Part shown: piece after piece, positions 1 through 8,522 of the stretch
How the letters are laid out: each line of letters starts with the position of its first letter
Numbering within the stretch: position 1 is the first letter of the stretch
Assembly (NCBI RefSeq): GCF_007970805.1
Contig: NZ_CP042433.1
Location: 2,480,001-2,544,000, forward strand
Source: Flavisolibacter ginsenosidimutans
Lineage (GTDB): Bacteria; Bacteroidota; Bacteroidia; Chitinophagales; Chitinophagaceae
Direction of reading: 5' to 3'
DNA length: 64,000 nucleotides
Translations under genes and position numbers: made by a program
The notes under the pieces: generated by a model
Told to the model about the DNA's origin: nothing
Database searches by the model: none
The model's input: the letters and a program-made list of their open reading frames with translations, nothing else

Positions 1-437
1 AATTCTTTGGCAACAAAGTCTTCCCAATCGCCGGTGGTGATTGAAGCCGAATACATGCTTCCCTGGAATTGCGTGAAGGCATCGGGAGTTACCAGAATCA
101 TTTCGTGAACGCTTCCACTCGCAAAAGCCGAATCCAAAACCGGTGGCAATTTCATCCAATGCTTTTTATCGCCGTAAAATTTTGCGTCGTCATCGGTATA
201 GCCGTGCAGAAAATAAACAACGGGATAACGGCGCGAAGGCGATGTTTTGTAACTCGCCGGTAAGTACACCGAAACGGAACGATCCGCATCATCACCACCA
301 AGATTGCCTTCCAAAAATTTGCCGTGAACTTTTATGCGTTCTACGGTTCCTTTCGCGTTTGGTTTTTGCTGACCGAAACTTGCAGAACAGAAAAGAAGGA
401 AGCAGATTGCGCAAAGGAGCAAAGCTTTTATTTTCAT
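1..437 (-). CDS. Putative exported esterase (esterase D / FrmB-like alpha/beta hydrolase), partial
   Basis: The reading frame is open on the minus strand from an ATG at 437 to the window edge, about 145 residues, so the C-terminal part is missing. It begins with a signal peptide ([20 protein letters not shown]) followed by a short linker. A typical esterase core then starts: residues around [11 protein letters not shown], the strand-and-loop [13 protein letters not shown] carrying the oxyanion-hole HG, and the strand MILVTPDAF. This layout matches the putative esterase family (enterochelin esterase / S-formylglutathione hydrolase type), which cleaves ester bonds such as acetyl or feruloyl groups on glycans. 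The GxSxG nucleophile would lie beyond the window, so catalysis cannot be confirmed. It is transcribed away from the sheath-domain gene, sharing an 82-base divergent gap. Confidence 0.75.
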   Translation of the reverse strand, partial: MKIKALLLCAICFLLFCSASFGQQKPNAKGTVERIKVHGKFLEGNLGGDDADRSVSVYLPASYKTSPSRRYPVVYFLHGYTDDDAKFYGDKKHWMKLPPVLDSAFASGSVHEMILVTPDAFTQFQGSMYSASITTGDWEDFVAKE

Positions 438-519
438 CCAAAAGAATTTGAAGGAAGATAATCCATTCTGCAGCCGGCAAAACAGGTTTGCGTTATTTTG
501 TAAAATCAAAGTCGTCATC

Positions 520-855
520 ATGTCCAATTTTTCTCCACTGCGAACGCCGCTTCTCATTCGGATTGAAGAATGGGTGAACAGGGAAACGGCCTGGGTTGTG
601 TTCGAACCCAACGATCAACATACATGGATTAAAGTGCGAACGCAAGTTGAAAATTATTTGACCCAACAATGGCGTGCCGGCGCCTTACTGGGTGCAAAAA
701 CAAGCGAAGCGTTTTTTGTACATGTTGGATTGGGACAAACGATGACGCAGCTTGATGTGCTCGCAGGCCGATTGATCATTGAAATTGGTGTGGCCGTTGT
801 ACGGCCGGCTGAATTTGTTCTCCTTCGCTTTACGCACAAAACGGCGGATTCCTGA
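520..855 (+). CDS. Orphan phage/contractile-injection tail-sheath C-terminal domain protein
   Basis: This 111-residue protein is almost entirely one tail-sheath C-terminal domain. It carries the conserved run [17 protein letters not shown], then [28 protein letters not shown] and the terminal [16 protein letters not shown], in the order seen at the end of contractile tail-sheath subunits. In full sheath proteins this domain builds the inner, tube-proximal layer. Here the whole N-terminal two-thirds is absent. I chose the ATG at 520 because homology starts just after it; an upstream start at 448 would add 24 residues unlike the family. No tube, baseplate, spike or ATPase gene lies nearby. It is either a remnant of a deleted element or a stand-alone domain adopted for another role. 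Family assignment is strong; function is unknown. Confidence 0.72.
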   Translation: MSNFSPLRTPLLIRIEEWVNRETAWVVFEPNDQHTWIKVRTQVENYLTQQWRAGALLGAKTSEAFFVHVGLGQTMTQLDVLAGRLIIEIGVAVVRPAEFVLLRFTHKTADS

Positions 856-936
856 TGCGTTTCCGAAACAGAACCGGCAACAAGATTCTGCGCATCATTT
901 CCGCAATCAAGTTCTCCAACCGCCCTTCAACTTCCG

Positions 937-968
937 TTTGCCCGCAGGCAGAATAAACCCTAACTTAA
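937..968 (+). promoter_or_regulatory. Possible Bacteroidota-type promoter for the DUF2911 gene
   Basis: A TTTG at 937-940 is followed, 20 bases later, by TAACTTAA at 961-968. This resembles the Bacteroidota consensus of TTTG near -33 and TAnnTTTG near -7, with the last two positions deviating. The DUF2911 start codon follows after 19 bases. Such short motifs arise by chance, so this is a weak prediction. Confidence 0.28.
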
Positions 969-987
969 TCGGCAAATCATCCTCGTT

Positions 988-1530
988 ATGAACAATCAAT
1001 TCAAAAAAATTTTGCTGGCCTCAACGCTGGCTTTGTTTGCGTTCGGCGCAACCGCATCGGCACAAGCTGACAAATCGAAACGAGCCAGTCCGCCCGATTC
1101 AACAAACGGAAAAATCGGCAACGCTACCGTTACCATCAATTACAGCAGCCCCTCAATGAAGGGACGGAAAATTTGGGGCGACCTTGTTCCCTATGATAAA
1201 GCATGGCGTGCCGGTGCAAACGAAGCCACCATCTTTACGACAGACAAAGCCATCAAAGTAGAAGGCAAAACCTTGCCCGCCGGCAAATACAGTTTGTTTG
1301 CGCAGCCGGGCGAAAAAGAATGGCAGTTTATTTTTAATTCGCAAACCGGACAGTGGGGCATCAAGCGCAGTGGCGAAGCCAATTTTGATCCCGCTAACAA
1401 TGTGCTGACGGTTACGGCAAAGCCAATGAAATCTTCTGCAATGAACGAACGGCTGACTTATACCGTCAACGGGAAAGGCTTTGTGCTGAAGTGGGAAAAC
1501 CTTGAAGTGCCGGTAAAAATTACGCAGTAA
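988..1530 (+). CDS. Exported DUF2911 domain protein
   Basis: A 180-residue protein with a clear signal peptide ending near ATASAQA, followed by a single DUF2911 domain. Family hallmarks are visible: the strand NATVTINYSSPSMKGRKIWG, LVPYDKAWRAGANEAT, KTLPAGKYSLFAQPG and the terminal LKWENLEVPVKI. DUF2911 proteins are common, uncharacterised secreted or periplasmic beta-rich proteins in Bacteroidota, and the length is the full family length. It is probably co-transcribed with the aldose-epimerase-like gene that starts 27 bases downstream. No catalytic residues can be assigned. Confidence 0.9.
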   Translation: MNNQFKKILLASTLALFAFGATASAQADKSKRASPPDSTNGKIGNATVTINYSSPSMKGRKIWGDLVPYDKAWRAGANEATIFTTDKAIKVEGKTLPAGKYSLFAQPGEKEWQFIFNSQTGQWGIKRSGEANFDPANNVLTVTAKPMKSSAMNERLTYTVNGKGFVLKWENLEVPVKITQ

Positions 1531-1557
1531 CATTCTGCAAGCATTGAACACATTCTC

Positions 1558-2427
1558 ATGCAAAACATTCAAAACGCACAACTGAAAATTTTAATTAACG
1601 AGAAAGGCGCCGAACTCAAAAGCGCCTTTCATCTTTTACACAAGATTGAATACATGTGGAGCGGCGACCCGGCTTATTGGGCTAAGACCTCTCCTGTTCT
1701 GTTTCCTGTTGTGGGCGAACTAAAGAACAAGTCCTATTTCTACAACGGTAAAACCTATTTCTTATCGCGTCACGGCTTTGCCCGCGACAAAACATTTGTT
1801 GTTACAGAACAACGTGATACTTCAATCACCTTTTTGATTGAAAGCGATGAAAGCACGCTGGCTGTTTATCCATTTCCATTTCTTTTCTCCATCATTTATA
1901 CCTTGAACGATGATTCCTTGCAAGTGACGTATTGCGTTCAGAACACAGGTGACGATGAAATGTTTTTTTCTGTTGGCGGCCATCCGGCGTTTAAACTGCC
2001 GCTGGTTGATGGAACGAAGTATGAAGATTACAAACTGGTGTTTGAAAAAGAAGAAAACTTGGAACGTTGGCCCATCAGCAAAGAAGGACTGATTGAAAAA
2101 AAGCCGCAGCTTTTGTTGAAGAACAGCCATGAGTTGCCGCTTTCAAAAGATCTTTTGAAAAACGATGCGTTGGTGTTCAAGCATCTTCAATCGCGTTTTG
2201 TAAAACTTGTTTCCGATAAAACACCACGCGGTCTTCATTTTGATTTTACCGGCTTCCCTTTCCTTGGTATTTGGGCCGCATCCGGCGCTGATTTCGTTTG
2301 CATTGAGCCCTGGCAAGGCATAGCCGACAGCGTGAATGCAGATGGACAACTGCAACACAAAGAAGGGATTGTTGCTTTGGCTGCCGGCAAAGAATTTAAA
2401 CGCTCTTGGAACGTGCAATTCTTTTAA
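1558..2427 (+). CDS. Aldose 1-epimerase family protein (LacX-like)
   Basis: A 289-residue cytoplasmic protein (no signal peptide) of the galactose mutarotase-like fold. These enzymes interconvert alpha and beta anomers of aldoses. Candidate catalytic residues are visible: His72 in SRHGFAR, His142 in GGHPAF, and a Glu near residue 250 in FVCIEPWQG, the usual His/His/Glu arrangement. Length and motif spacing suit the LacX-type branch rather than the longer, exported GalM type. It follows the DUF2911 gene closely and converges on the PmoA-like gene. Substrate is unknown; the surrounding sugar genes suggest a free hexose or pentose. Confidence 0.87.
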   Translation: MQNIQNAQLKILINEKGAELKSAFHLLHKIEYMWSGDPAYWAKTSPVLFPVVGELKNKSYFYNGKTYFLSRHGFARDKTFVVTEQRDTSITFLIESDESTLAVYPFPFLFSIIYTLNDDSLQVTYCVQNTGDDEMFFSVGGHPAFKLPLVDGTKYEDYKLVFEKEENLERWPISKEGLIEKKPQLLLKNSHELPLSKDLLKNDALVFKHLQSRFVKLVSDKTPRGLHFDFTGFPFLGIWAASGADFVCIEPWQGIADSVNADGQLQHKEGIVALAAGKEFKRSWNVQFF

Positions 2428-2458
2428 CGGGAATTTTATTCCTGCGCCGTTTAAAAAC

Positions 2459-3502
2459 TTAATGCGACGAACGGCCAAATTCATCAGCCAGATCATTCAT
2501 TTCTTTTGCGCTTAATTTCTTGCCTGAGGCAATTACGACTTCGTACTTAAACGTGGCGGATTGACCCGGCTTTAGCGTGAAGTTTAATTCTTCTGCACCG
2601 TTGCTGAAAACTTTTCTTCCCAATGGATTGAGCGCAAACAGACCGTAGCCTCTTGCGTGCCAATAGGTAGGATAACCTACGTTCTTTGGATGATCAAACA
2701 TGCCGATGGTGATATCTTTTCCGTCCTTCCTGCCCTGCAACATTGTCCACTGGCCTTTGGTGCTCCACACCGAGTCGCCGGTTCTTCCGTTGCTGGCGAT
2801 GTAATTGCCGGTCACACCTTCCTTACTTGCCATTTTTTGCATGGTTGTTTTGTTGCCCATCGCATCGGTAAAAACATCGGGTTGGTCGGAAGGCATTTCT
2901 AATTCTCTTGCTACACGCATGGCAAAAAAACCATCTTTCGCATCTTTGAAAACAACGTCTTCTTTTTGCGCAGTCAACGTTGTGGTGCGGTCAATAAAAA
3001 GTTCGTTGTTGCGAACGGTAAAAACATGCGTTGTTTTTTCTTTTAGCAATACGTGTCCGTCGGGATGTACCCAACTGGCCCTTGTAATAAGCGTTGCTTT
3101 GTCGTTGTCAACCTTGGCGCTTACCACTTCATCGTGCCTGATGGTGCCGTACAGGTTTCGTTTCGCAGGTTCAATGGCGGTAGAGTTGTTCCAGAAATCA
3201 AGGCTGTTCACCGATTCGTAATTCATCCACATGCCGTTGTGGTGAGGATGGTCGGTGCGTTCGCCGGCACGCGGTGCAAGCGGCCAGCCGCGTGTTACCG
3301 TAATGCCGTCGAGCGTATTCACAGGAAAGAGAATCGGCTTGCGCACGGAATCATAATAACAATAAGCCGTAAGCAATTTGCCGTTGTACAAAACAGCAAC
3401 TTCCTTCTTGTCTTTGTTTTCTGCAAACCGGAAGCCTTTGTCTTGCGCATAAATATTTGCATTCATCATTGAAAATAAAATCAGCGCAAAAATGTATTTC
3501 AT
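2459..3502 (-). CDS. Exported PmoA-like protein (DUF6807 family)
   Basis: A 347-residue protein with a signal peptide (cleavage near NIYAQ). The core contains DHPHHNGMWMNYESVN, the hallmark His-rich segment of the DUF6807/PmoA family, and a C-terminal WHARGYGLFALNPLGRKVFS block. The family was named from a supposed methane-oxygenase link but is found mainly in sugar-catabolic clusters of Bacteroidota and Planctomycetota; its reaction is not established. It is the last gene of a probable leftward operon with the Gfo/Idh/MocA and double-DUF1080 genes upstream, consistent with a role in oxidised-sugar metabolism. The family call is firm; the role is inferred from context. Confidence 0.85.
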   Translation of the reverse strand: MKYIFALILFSMMNANIYAQDKGFRFAENKDKKEVAVLYNGKLLTAYCYYDSVRKPILFPVNTLDGITVTRGWPLAPRAGERTDHPHHNGMWMNYESVNSLDFWNNSTAIEPAKRNLYGTIRHDEVVSAKVDNDKATLITRASWVHPDGHVLLKEKTTHVFTVRNNELFIDRTTTLTAQKEDVVFKDAKDGFFAMRVARELEMPSDQPDVFTDAMGNKTTMQKMASKEGVTGNYIASNGRTGDSVWSTKGQWTMLQGRKDGKDITIGMFDHPKNVGYPTYWHARGYGLFALNPLGRKVFSNGAEELNFTLKPGQSATFKYEVVIASGKKLSAKEMNDLADEFGRSSH

Positions 3503-3589
3503 GATTGATTGTCTTTGAACTTTTGATTCCTTCTTTTATGAATATTCTATTGCAATAAACTTGTTCCTTAGAACTTACAACTCTTCGGC

Positions 3590-4945
3590 TCAGTATTTAA
3601 ACACCTTCCCGTTCACCATCACTTGTCCGCTCTTTTCATCAAACGTGGCTTTGCCGCCGGTGTGCACGGCAGCATTGGTCATGATGCAGGCAATGGAGTG
3701 ATTGTAACCCGCTTCCACCGGCGCATGCGGCGTTTTGCGGCTGCGCACGCATTCCATCCAATTGCGTACGTGTGCACTCGTGAGCGGGTCGCCGCCGGTG
3801 TTTGCAGAGGCAATTACTTCCACTTTTTCTTTCACCAAATCCATTTCGGGCAAAAGGTTTTGCTTCATGTTCATGTCTTCAGCAAACTTTTTTGTAAGGC
3901 CGCCTTTTGGTGAAACTTTGTTGGTGATGAGATTGAGTTCGCCGCCGTTTGAATAATATAATTCAGAAGGATGTTCGTCGCCGTTGTGCATGCGCGACAT
4001 GAACACAACCTGGAAACCCGTTGACGGATCGTTCAGCGGACCGTAATCAAAAGCGGCGGTGATTGTATCCCAGTTTTTGCGGCCGTCCTTCCATGCGTAA
4101 ATACCGCCGTTGGCCGTCACGCTGCGCGGATGCGGAAGTCCCGAAAACCAATGCACGGTGTCAATCTGGTGACTCATCCACTGTCCGGGCAAGCCCGATG
4201 AATATGGCCAGAACAAACGGTATTCTAAATATTTTCTTGGGTCCCAGGTATCGGCCGGGCGGTTCATCAAAAAACGTTTCCAATCCGTGTCTTCTTCCCT
4301 GATTTTTGAAACGAGTGCAGGCCTGCGCCAGCGGCCGGGCTGATTTACGTTCCAGGTTAACTCTACCATCGTAATCGGGCCAAACTTTCCGCTTTGGATA
4401 TAATCAGCAGCAGCCTGATAGTTACCGCCGCTTCTCCGTTGCGAACCGATTTGTACAATTTGCTTTGATGCTTTTACGGCTTTCAGCGCAGCGTTCGCAT
4501 CATCCATAGTTTCGGCAAAAGGCTTTTCAACGTAAGCATCACAACCCGCATGTACCGCTTCAATGCAATGCAATGCGTGCTGAAAATCTGCCGTGCTGAT
4601 AAACACCGCGTCCACTGCTTTTGCACCGTACATTTCTTCGTTGTTGCGATAGGCTGTCACGTCGTGTCCCATCTTTTCTTTCCATGCCGCAGCGCCTTCT
4701 TCACGCCGCATCTTCCAGATGTCCGAGACAGCAACGACATCAAAATTTAATTCCTTGTAATGGTTCATAAACGAAGGCATGTGCGAGCTGCGGTGACGAT
4801 CGGAGAAGCCGACGACACCGACTCTTACGCGATCGTTCGCACCAATGATGCGGCCGTAACTTTTTGCGCTGAAGCCCATGGAACCAAGATAAATTCCGGC
4901 TGCCGCGGACGATGTTTGCTTGATGAATTTTCTGCGTGAAGACAT
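3590..4945 (-). CDS. Secreted Gfo/Idh/MocA family oxidoreductase
   Basis: A 451-residue NAD(P)-dependent sugar oxidoreductase homologue. I use the ATG at 4945; an in-frame TTG six bases upstream is less likely. The N-terminus has a twin-arginine motif (SSRRKFIKQT) and a hydrophobic stretch, so it is probably exported folded with its cofactor bound. A Rossmann domain follows (VRVGVVGFSDR, residues 41-50), with the family EKP motif at residues 140-142 and the C-terminal alpha/beta domain from about residue 170. Oddly, the dinucleotide loop reads GFSDRH instead of GxGxxG. It lies 70 bases downstream of the double-DUF1080 gene in the same direction. Such pairs can act in 3-keto-glycoside breakdown, oxidising the sugar C3 hydroxyl; that role is inferred here. 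Confidence 0.88.
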   Translation of the reverse strand: MSSRRKFIKQTSSAAAGIYLGSMGFSAKSYGRIIGANDRVRVGVVGFSDRHRSSHMPSFMNHYKELNFDVVAVSDIWKMRREEGAAAWKEKMGHDVTAYRNNEEMYGAKAVDAVFISTADFQHALHCIEAVHAGCDAYVEKPFAETMDDANAALKAVKASKQIVQIGSQRRSGGNYQAAADYIQSGKFGPITMVELTWNVNQPGRWRRPALVSKIREEDTDWKRFLMNRPADTWDPRKYLEYRLFWPYSSGLPGQWMSHQIDTVHWFSGLPHPRSVTANGGIYAWKDGRKNWDTITAAFDYGPLNDPSTGFQVVFMSRMHNGDEHPSELYYSNGGELNLITNKVSPKGGLTKKFAEDMNMKQNLLPEMDLVKEKVEVIASANTGGDPLTSAHVRNWMECVRSRKTPHAPVEAGYNHSIACIMTNAAVHTGGKATFDEKSGQVMVNGKVFKY

Positions 4946-4950
4946 AAACA

Positions 4951-4981
4951 ATTATGAATTATGAGTTATGAGTTATGAATT
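4951..4981. repeat. Short AT-rich heptamer tandem repeat
   Basis: Between the double-DUF1080 stop and the Gfo/Idh/MocA start, the heptamer TTATGAR (R = A or G) is repeated about four times. It lies directly upstream of the oxidoreductase ATG and could affect translation initiation or simply be a slippage product. Confidence 0.6.
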
Positions 4982-5015
4982 AAGAAGCTGTCATCAATCA
5001 TCTTTCATCCGTCAT

Positions 5016-6365
5016 CTATTTCAACTCTTGTATTTTAATGCTGCGAAACGAAACCGCATTACCGTGGTCTTGCAACAAGATATGGCCTTTCGGCGCCATA
5101 CCGAAATTTGGCCATTGCGCAAACTTGCTTCTTGCAACCAAGGCATAGTAATACGGAGCGCCCCGTTGATACTCCAATACTTTCCAACCGTTGAGCCAAT
5201 GCTCTATGTGATTATCGGGATAAACGACGATCATGCCGCGGTTCCATTCGCCTATTTTTCTTCGTGCTCTTTTTTCAGGTAAAGAAGGAATAAGATCATA
5301 CAACGATGCAAGCGTCCTGTTTCCCACCACACCAAGCTTTGCATCAGGATGCCTTTCGTCGTCTAAAATCTGATATTCCAATCCAATGGCGGAACCGCTG
5401 TTGGCCTCTTTTTCCGTTACGAAATATTTGACGCCGCTGTTGGCCCCTTCGGTGAGTTTAAAATCAAATTGAAGAATAAAGGCACCATATTCACCTTCGG
5501 TAACAACATCGCCGCCGTTGGTTGATTCGGCGCCGTTTGAACCAAGCACGTTCAACGTGCCGTCTTTAATTTCCCAGCCTTTTTCGGGAAATTTATCTTT
5601 GTACGCACCGCGCCAGCCGGCCGTTGTTTGGCCATCCCACAAAAGCGATACACCGTTTCTTTTTTCTGCTTCAGATAAATTGTTTGAAAGAAGGTTCACC
5701 ACAAAAATATTGTTGAGCGGCGAAGGTTTCACCCCTTCGGTTTGAATGCGGATGTTGCGCCAGCGTATCTGTCTTCCCTCGTCTTCTTTTTTGCCGATGG
5801 CGTGAACCTGCAAAGCGATAAAACCTTTTGGCGTTAGGTCGTCAATTACGTAAGCGCAAGGCACGCCGTTTAACCAGGTACGCAAACTGTTGCCGATGCA
5901 CTCAACTCTTGCTTTGTTCCACTGGCCTTGTTTGAAAGCCGGTTTGGCAGAAGGATTCAGGTCCATTGCGTAAAGCCAGTCGCGGCGGGCCTCGTCGTAA
6001 ATGCCGCCGCTCCATCTGCGCGGCGAAGGATCAATCTCAAATTGGTAACCGTGTACGCGGCCGTTCATGTAATCGGCCTTGCTCTCGCTGCGAAACTGCA
6101 CGCCGGAGTTCATCGTGCTGTCAACAATGTATTCAAACTCCAGCGCAAAGTCGCCGTAATCTTTGTCGGTAACGAGAAAAGAGTTTGGTTCACCCATCAC
6201 CGTTTTGCCAACGATTTCGCCGTTTTGCACGGTGTATTTTGCTTTGCCGTTTAATTGTTTCCAACCGGAAAGATCTTTGCCGTTAAACAAGGGTTTCCAA
6301 GCCTTTTGTGCAGCAGCAAAAAAGCAAACGAAAAGAGAAAAAAGAAGCAAGCTGTTTTTCTTCAT
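5016..6365 (-). CDS. Exported tandem DUF1080 protein (3-keto-disaccharide hydrolase-like)
   Basis: A 449-residue protein with a signal peptide (cleaved near FFAAAQ) and two copies of the DUF1080 jelly-roll domain. The first spans about residues 20-210 ([28 protein letters not shown]). The second spans about 240-449 ([34 protein letters not shown]). DUF1080, also called 3-keto-disaccharide hydrolase, is structurally related to GH16 and includes enzymes that cleave 3-keto-glycosides. The two copies are divergent, so one may bind and the other cut, or each may have its own substrate. It is the first gene of a probable operon with the Gfo/Idh/MocA dehydrogenase and the PmoA-like gene. Confidence 0.87.
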   Translation of the reverse strand: MKKNSLLLFSLFVCFFAAAQKAWKPLFNGKDLSGWKQLNGKAKYTVQNGEIVGKTVMGEPNSFLVTDKDYGDFALEFEYIVDSTMNSGVQFRSESKADYMNGRVHGYQFEIDPSPRRWSGGIYDEARRDWLYAMDLNPSAKPAFKQGQWNKARVECIGNSLRTWLNGVPCAYVIDDLTPKGFIALQVHAIGKKEDEGRQIRWRNIRIQTEGVKPSPLNNIFVVNLLSNNLSEAEKRNGVSLLWDGQTTAGWRGAYKDKFPEKGWEIKDGTLNVLGSNGAESTNGGDVVTEGEYGAFILQFDFKLTEGANSGVKYFVTEKEANSGSAIGLEYQILDDERHPDAKLGVVGNRTLASLYDLIPSLPEKRARRKIGEWNRGMIVVYPDNHIEHWLNGWKVLEYQRGAPYYYALVARSKFAQWPNFGMAPKGHILLQDHGNAVSFRSIKIQELK

Positions 6366-6683
6366 ATAGCGTGTGGTTATTAAGCGGGTTTAAGATAGCA
6401 ATTTTGGCGCTGCCACTGTCCTGCGCCCTTTGAACGGTCTTGCAATTTAGAAAACAGACCGTTGCATGCGAATGAAAGGACTAAGCCAAATCAGCAATTT
6501 TGTAAAGGAATTGTGCAAACCAAGCTTGCGCCGTATCTTGTTCTGTCCTCTCTCTGTGCAAACGCTTCTGCAAAATTTTACCGGCAAAACACCAACGCAT
6601 TTTAACAGTCATCCGTAGTTTTTATCGAACAACAGTCATTGAAAGCAAAGCCAAAATTTCAACACCGCTTCTAAAATTATTTT
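6366..6683. other. Divergent intergenic region
   Basis: 318 bases separate the leftward double-DUF1080 gene from the rightward metallophosphoesterase. No convincing gene is present. The only structure I see is the inverted repeat listed separately at 6433-6463. Confidence 0.7.
6433..6463. promoter_or_regulatory. Inverted repeat, possible operator
   Basis: AACGGTCT (6433-6440) and AGACCGTT (6456-6463) form a perfect 8-base inverted repeat with a 15-base spacer, 68 bases upstream of the double-DUF1080 start. The same half-site, AACGGTCT, occurs at 20472-20479, upstream of the GMC oxidoreductase operon. There is no U-run, so a regulator site is likelier than a terminator. Confidence 0.35.
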
Positions 6684-7973
6684 ATGGCCGATCAACCGCT
6701 CACACAAATGCGCAGCCAGGACGATTACAAAGGCCTGAGCCGCTCCGTTGCCGCCAATCATTTTAATACCGAAGTAAAAAAATCGGAAGCAAGCGCCGAT
6801 GCAAAAGAAGCTACCGGCGAAATAAAAACCGCAACGCAGCGCAAGCTGCATTTGTTGGCACAATTCACTACCAAAACCGTTTGGCAATGGTTGAAATACT
6901 ACGTCATTAACCGCTTTGGAAAAAAGGCTGATTATGCCGAATATACCGGCGGAGACCGCGGCGTTTACAAATTGAACAACGAAGGTGAAACCGTCATTGG
7001 CGTAGTAGCCGATTGGGCCACGTTTACGTTTGAATCCTGCGAAGTGGCCACAAAGATGGCGGAACAAAATCCGCAGTTCACGGTTCATTTGGGCGATACC
7101 TATTACGTGGGCGAACCCAAAGAAATTGCCGCCAATTTTTTGGGCAATGATTGCCCCTGGCCGCGTGGCTCGCAAGGAAGCTTTGTGCTCTTGGGCAACC
7201 ACGAAATGTACGCAAGAGGCATTGCGTATTACCGAGACCTTTTGCCCGCACTCGGCATGAAAGGCAGCAACGGAAATTTCAACGGGCAAGGCGCGGCATT
7301 TTTTTGTTTGGAAAACGATCACTGGCGCATTCTTGGTTTGGATACAGGCTACCATTCCATTGGTAAAATTCCCTTGCTTGAAATGATCTCTTTTCTTTCA
7401 CCCAATTGCCGTTTCGATGACAAGTTGATGAACTGGTTAGCCAACGATGTGAAGCTGGGCGATCCGGCTGACAAACGCGGCATCATCGTACTTACGCATC
7501 ACCAATATCTTTCAGCATTTAAAGGCGAAGCCGAATACACAAAACCTGCTGAACAACTTGCAAGCTTCATTGGTAAGGACAGACCCATTGTTTGGCTCTT
7601 CGGTCACGAACATAAATTTTCGATGTATGATAAAGCACAGTTGAAAAACGGCGTTACGGCTTACGGCCGTTGCATTGGTCACGGTGGCATGCCCATTGAA
7701 CTTGGCTTCAAAAAAAGCGAAAGCCAAAAAGGTTTTTCAAAACTGGTGATGGTGGACAAACGCGAAACATCGCCGGGTTCAGGGCTTGGCTTTAACGGCT
7801 ATGCCTTGTTGCGAATAAACGGCGCTGCGGTTGAAATTGATTACTGCGATAAGGCCGGCGTGTTGATAACAGAGCAATGGTTGTCGGATAATGGCGCAAT
7901 AAAAGGAAGCATTATCCAGGTTGCTGATTCGTTGGCTTCGGAAAATTTTAAAGCGGGAAAACAATGGCAATGA
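6684..7973 (+). CDS. Calcineurin-like metallophosphoesterase
   Basis: A 429-residue protein without a signal peptide. The phosphoesterase motifs appear in order: VIGVVADWATF (Asp110), VHLGDTYYVG (Asp138), LLGNHEMY (Asn172-His173), LTHHQY (about residues 271-274) and FGHEHKF (about 308-314). These residues normally hold a two-metal centre that hydrolyses phosphate mono- or diesters. Motif I reads D-W-A rather than the usual DxH or GDWG, so metal site 1 may be altered. The first roughly 100 residues are polar and contain none of the five motifs. It stands alone between divergent and convergent neighbours. The substrate cannot be predicted. Confidence 0.85.
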   Translation: MADQPLTQMRSQDDYKGLSRSVAANHFNTEVKKSEASADAKEATGEIKTATQRKLHLLAQFTTKTVWQWLKYYVINRFGKKADYAEYTGGDRGVYKLNNEGETVIGVVADWATFTFESCEVATKMAEQNPQFTVHLGDTYYVGEPKEIAANFLGNDCPWPRGSQGSFVLLGNHEMYARGIAYYRDLLPALGMKGSNGNFNGQGAAFFCLENDHWRILGLDTGYHSIGKIPLLEMISFLSPNCRFDDKLMNWLANDVKLGDPADKRGIIVLTHHQYLSAFKGEAEYTKPAEQLASFIGKDRPIVWLFGHEHKFSMYDKAQLKNGVTAYGRCIGHGGMPIELGFKKSESQKGFSKLVMVDKRETSPGSGLGFNGYALLRINGAAVEIDYCDKAGVLITEQWLSDNGAIKGSIIQVADSLASENFKAGKQWQ

Positions 7974-7980
7974 TGACTGC

Positions 7981-7995
7981 TGTCTCAGTTTGAAA
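7981..7995. repeat. Left arm of a perfect 15-base inverted repeat flanking the monooxygenase gene
   Basis: TGTCTCAGTTTGAAA is the exact reverse complement of 8430-8444. This arm contains the last three codons and the stop codon of the monooxygenase gene. No target-site duplication is visible outside the arms. Confidence 0.85.
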
Positions 7996-8389
7996 CTTTT
8001 TGTTTTGCTTCGAGGGCAATCGGCACTACGTCGGTAAGAACAAGTGACTTAACCATGTCCTTTACCGTGGACTTGTATTTTAAAAAATGCTGCGTTTTAA
8101 TATGTGATTGGTAAGCAGACACACTTGCATAAATTTCAAACACCGTTACGTTTGTCGGGTGATCTTTGTCATACACAGCATACAATGTCAATACACCCGG
8201 CTCTTTCCGAACAGCCGCTTCTGCGTGTTCTTTTAAGGCCGATTTATAATTTTCAAGTTGAGCAGAGTCCACCGTAATTTTTGCGATTCGAACGTATGGT
8301 GATTGCTCTTGTGCTGAAACGGAAGAGTATAACATAACCAGTAGTGAAAAAATAACGACGGCGAAGAACTTACAAAACCTTGATTTCAT
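7985..8389 (-). CDS. Exported antibiotic-biosynthesis-monooxygenase (ABM) domain protein
   Basis: A 134-residue protein with an N-terminal signal peptide (cleavage near SVSAQ) and one ABM/quinol-monooxygenase ferredoxin-like domain: YVRIAKITVDSAQLENYK, EPGVLTLYAVYDKD, PTNVTVFEIYAS, HIKTQHFLKYK, and a final strand. Relatives (YgiN, ActVA-Orf6, HmoA types) are small dimeric oxygenases or haem-binding proteins that act on quinones or polyketides. An exported version in Bacteroidota has no known substrate. The gene sits inside a segment bounded by perfect 15-base inverted repeats, and its C-terminal residues VSN plus stop are encoded by one arm. Confidence 0.83.
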   Translation of the reverse strand: MKSRFCKFFAVVIFSLLVMLYSSVSAQEQSPYVRIAKITVDSAQLENYKSALKEHAEAAVRKEPGVLTLYAVYDKDHPTNVTVFEIYASVSAYQSHIKTQHFLKYKSTVKDMVKSLVLTDVVPIALEAKQKVSN

Positions 8390-8429
8390 AATACTATAAA
8401 AGTACTTTATTGCTGATTTTGTATTAAAA

Positions 8430-8444
8430 TTTCAAACTGAGACA
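8430..8444. repeat. Right arm of the 15-base inverted repeat
   Basis: TTTCAAACTGAGACA mirrors 7981-7995 perfectly. It lies 40 bases upstream of the monooxygenase start codon, so the whole gene and its probable promoter are enclosed by the two arms. Confidence 0.85.
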
Positions 8445-8522
8445 TTACCTGATAAAGCGTGATACCCGCAGTAGAAAAAATCTTTTTTACATTTAGCATT
8501 CACCAAACCAAATCCATTTCGC

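Noticed and set aside
1..1000. A prophage or complete contractile injection system around the sheath domain
   Set aside because: Only one sheath C-terminal domain is present; neighbouring genes are an esterase and a DUF2911 protein, with no tube, baseplate, spike or terminase genes in the window.
6636..7355. Open frame of 239 codons on the minus strand
   Set aside because: It lies antisense to the metallophosphoesterase gene, whose motifs are all present; the antisense translation is Phe/Cys-rich with no domain.
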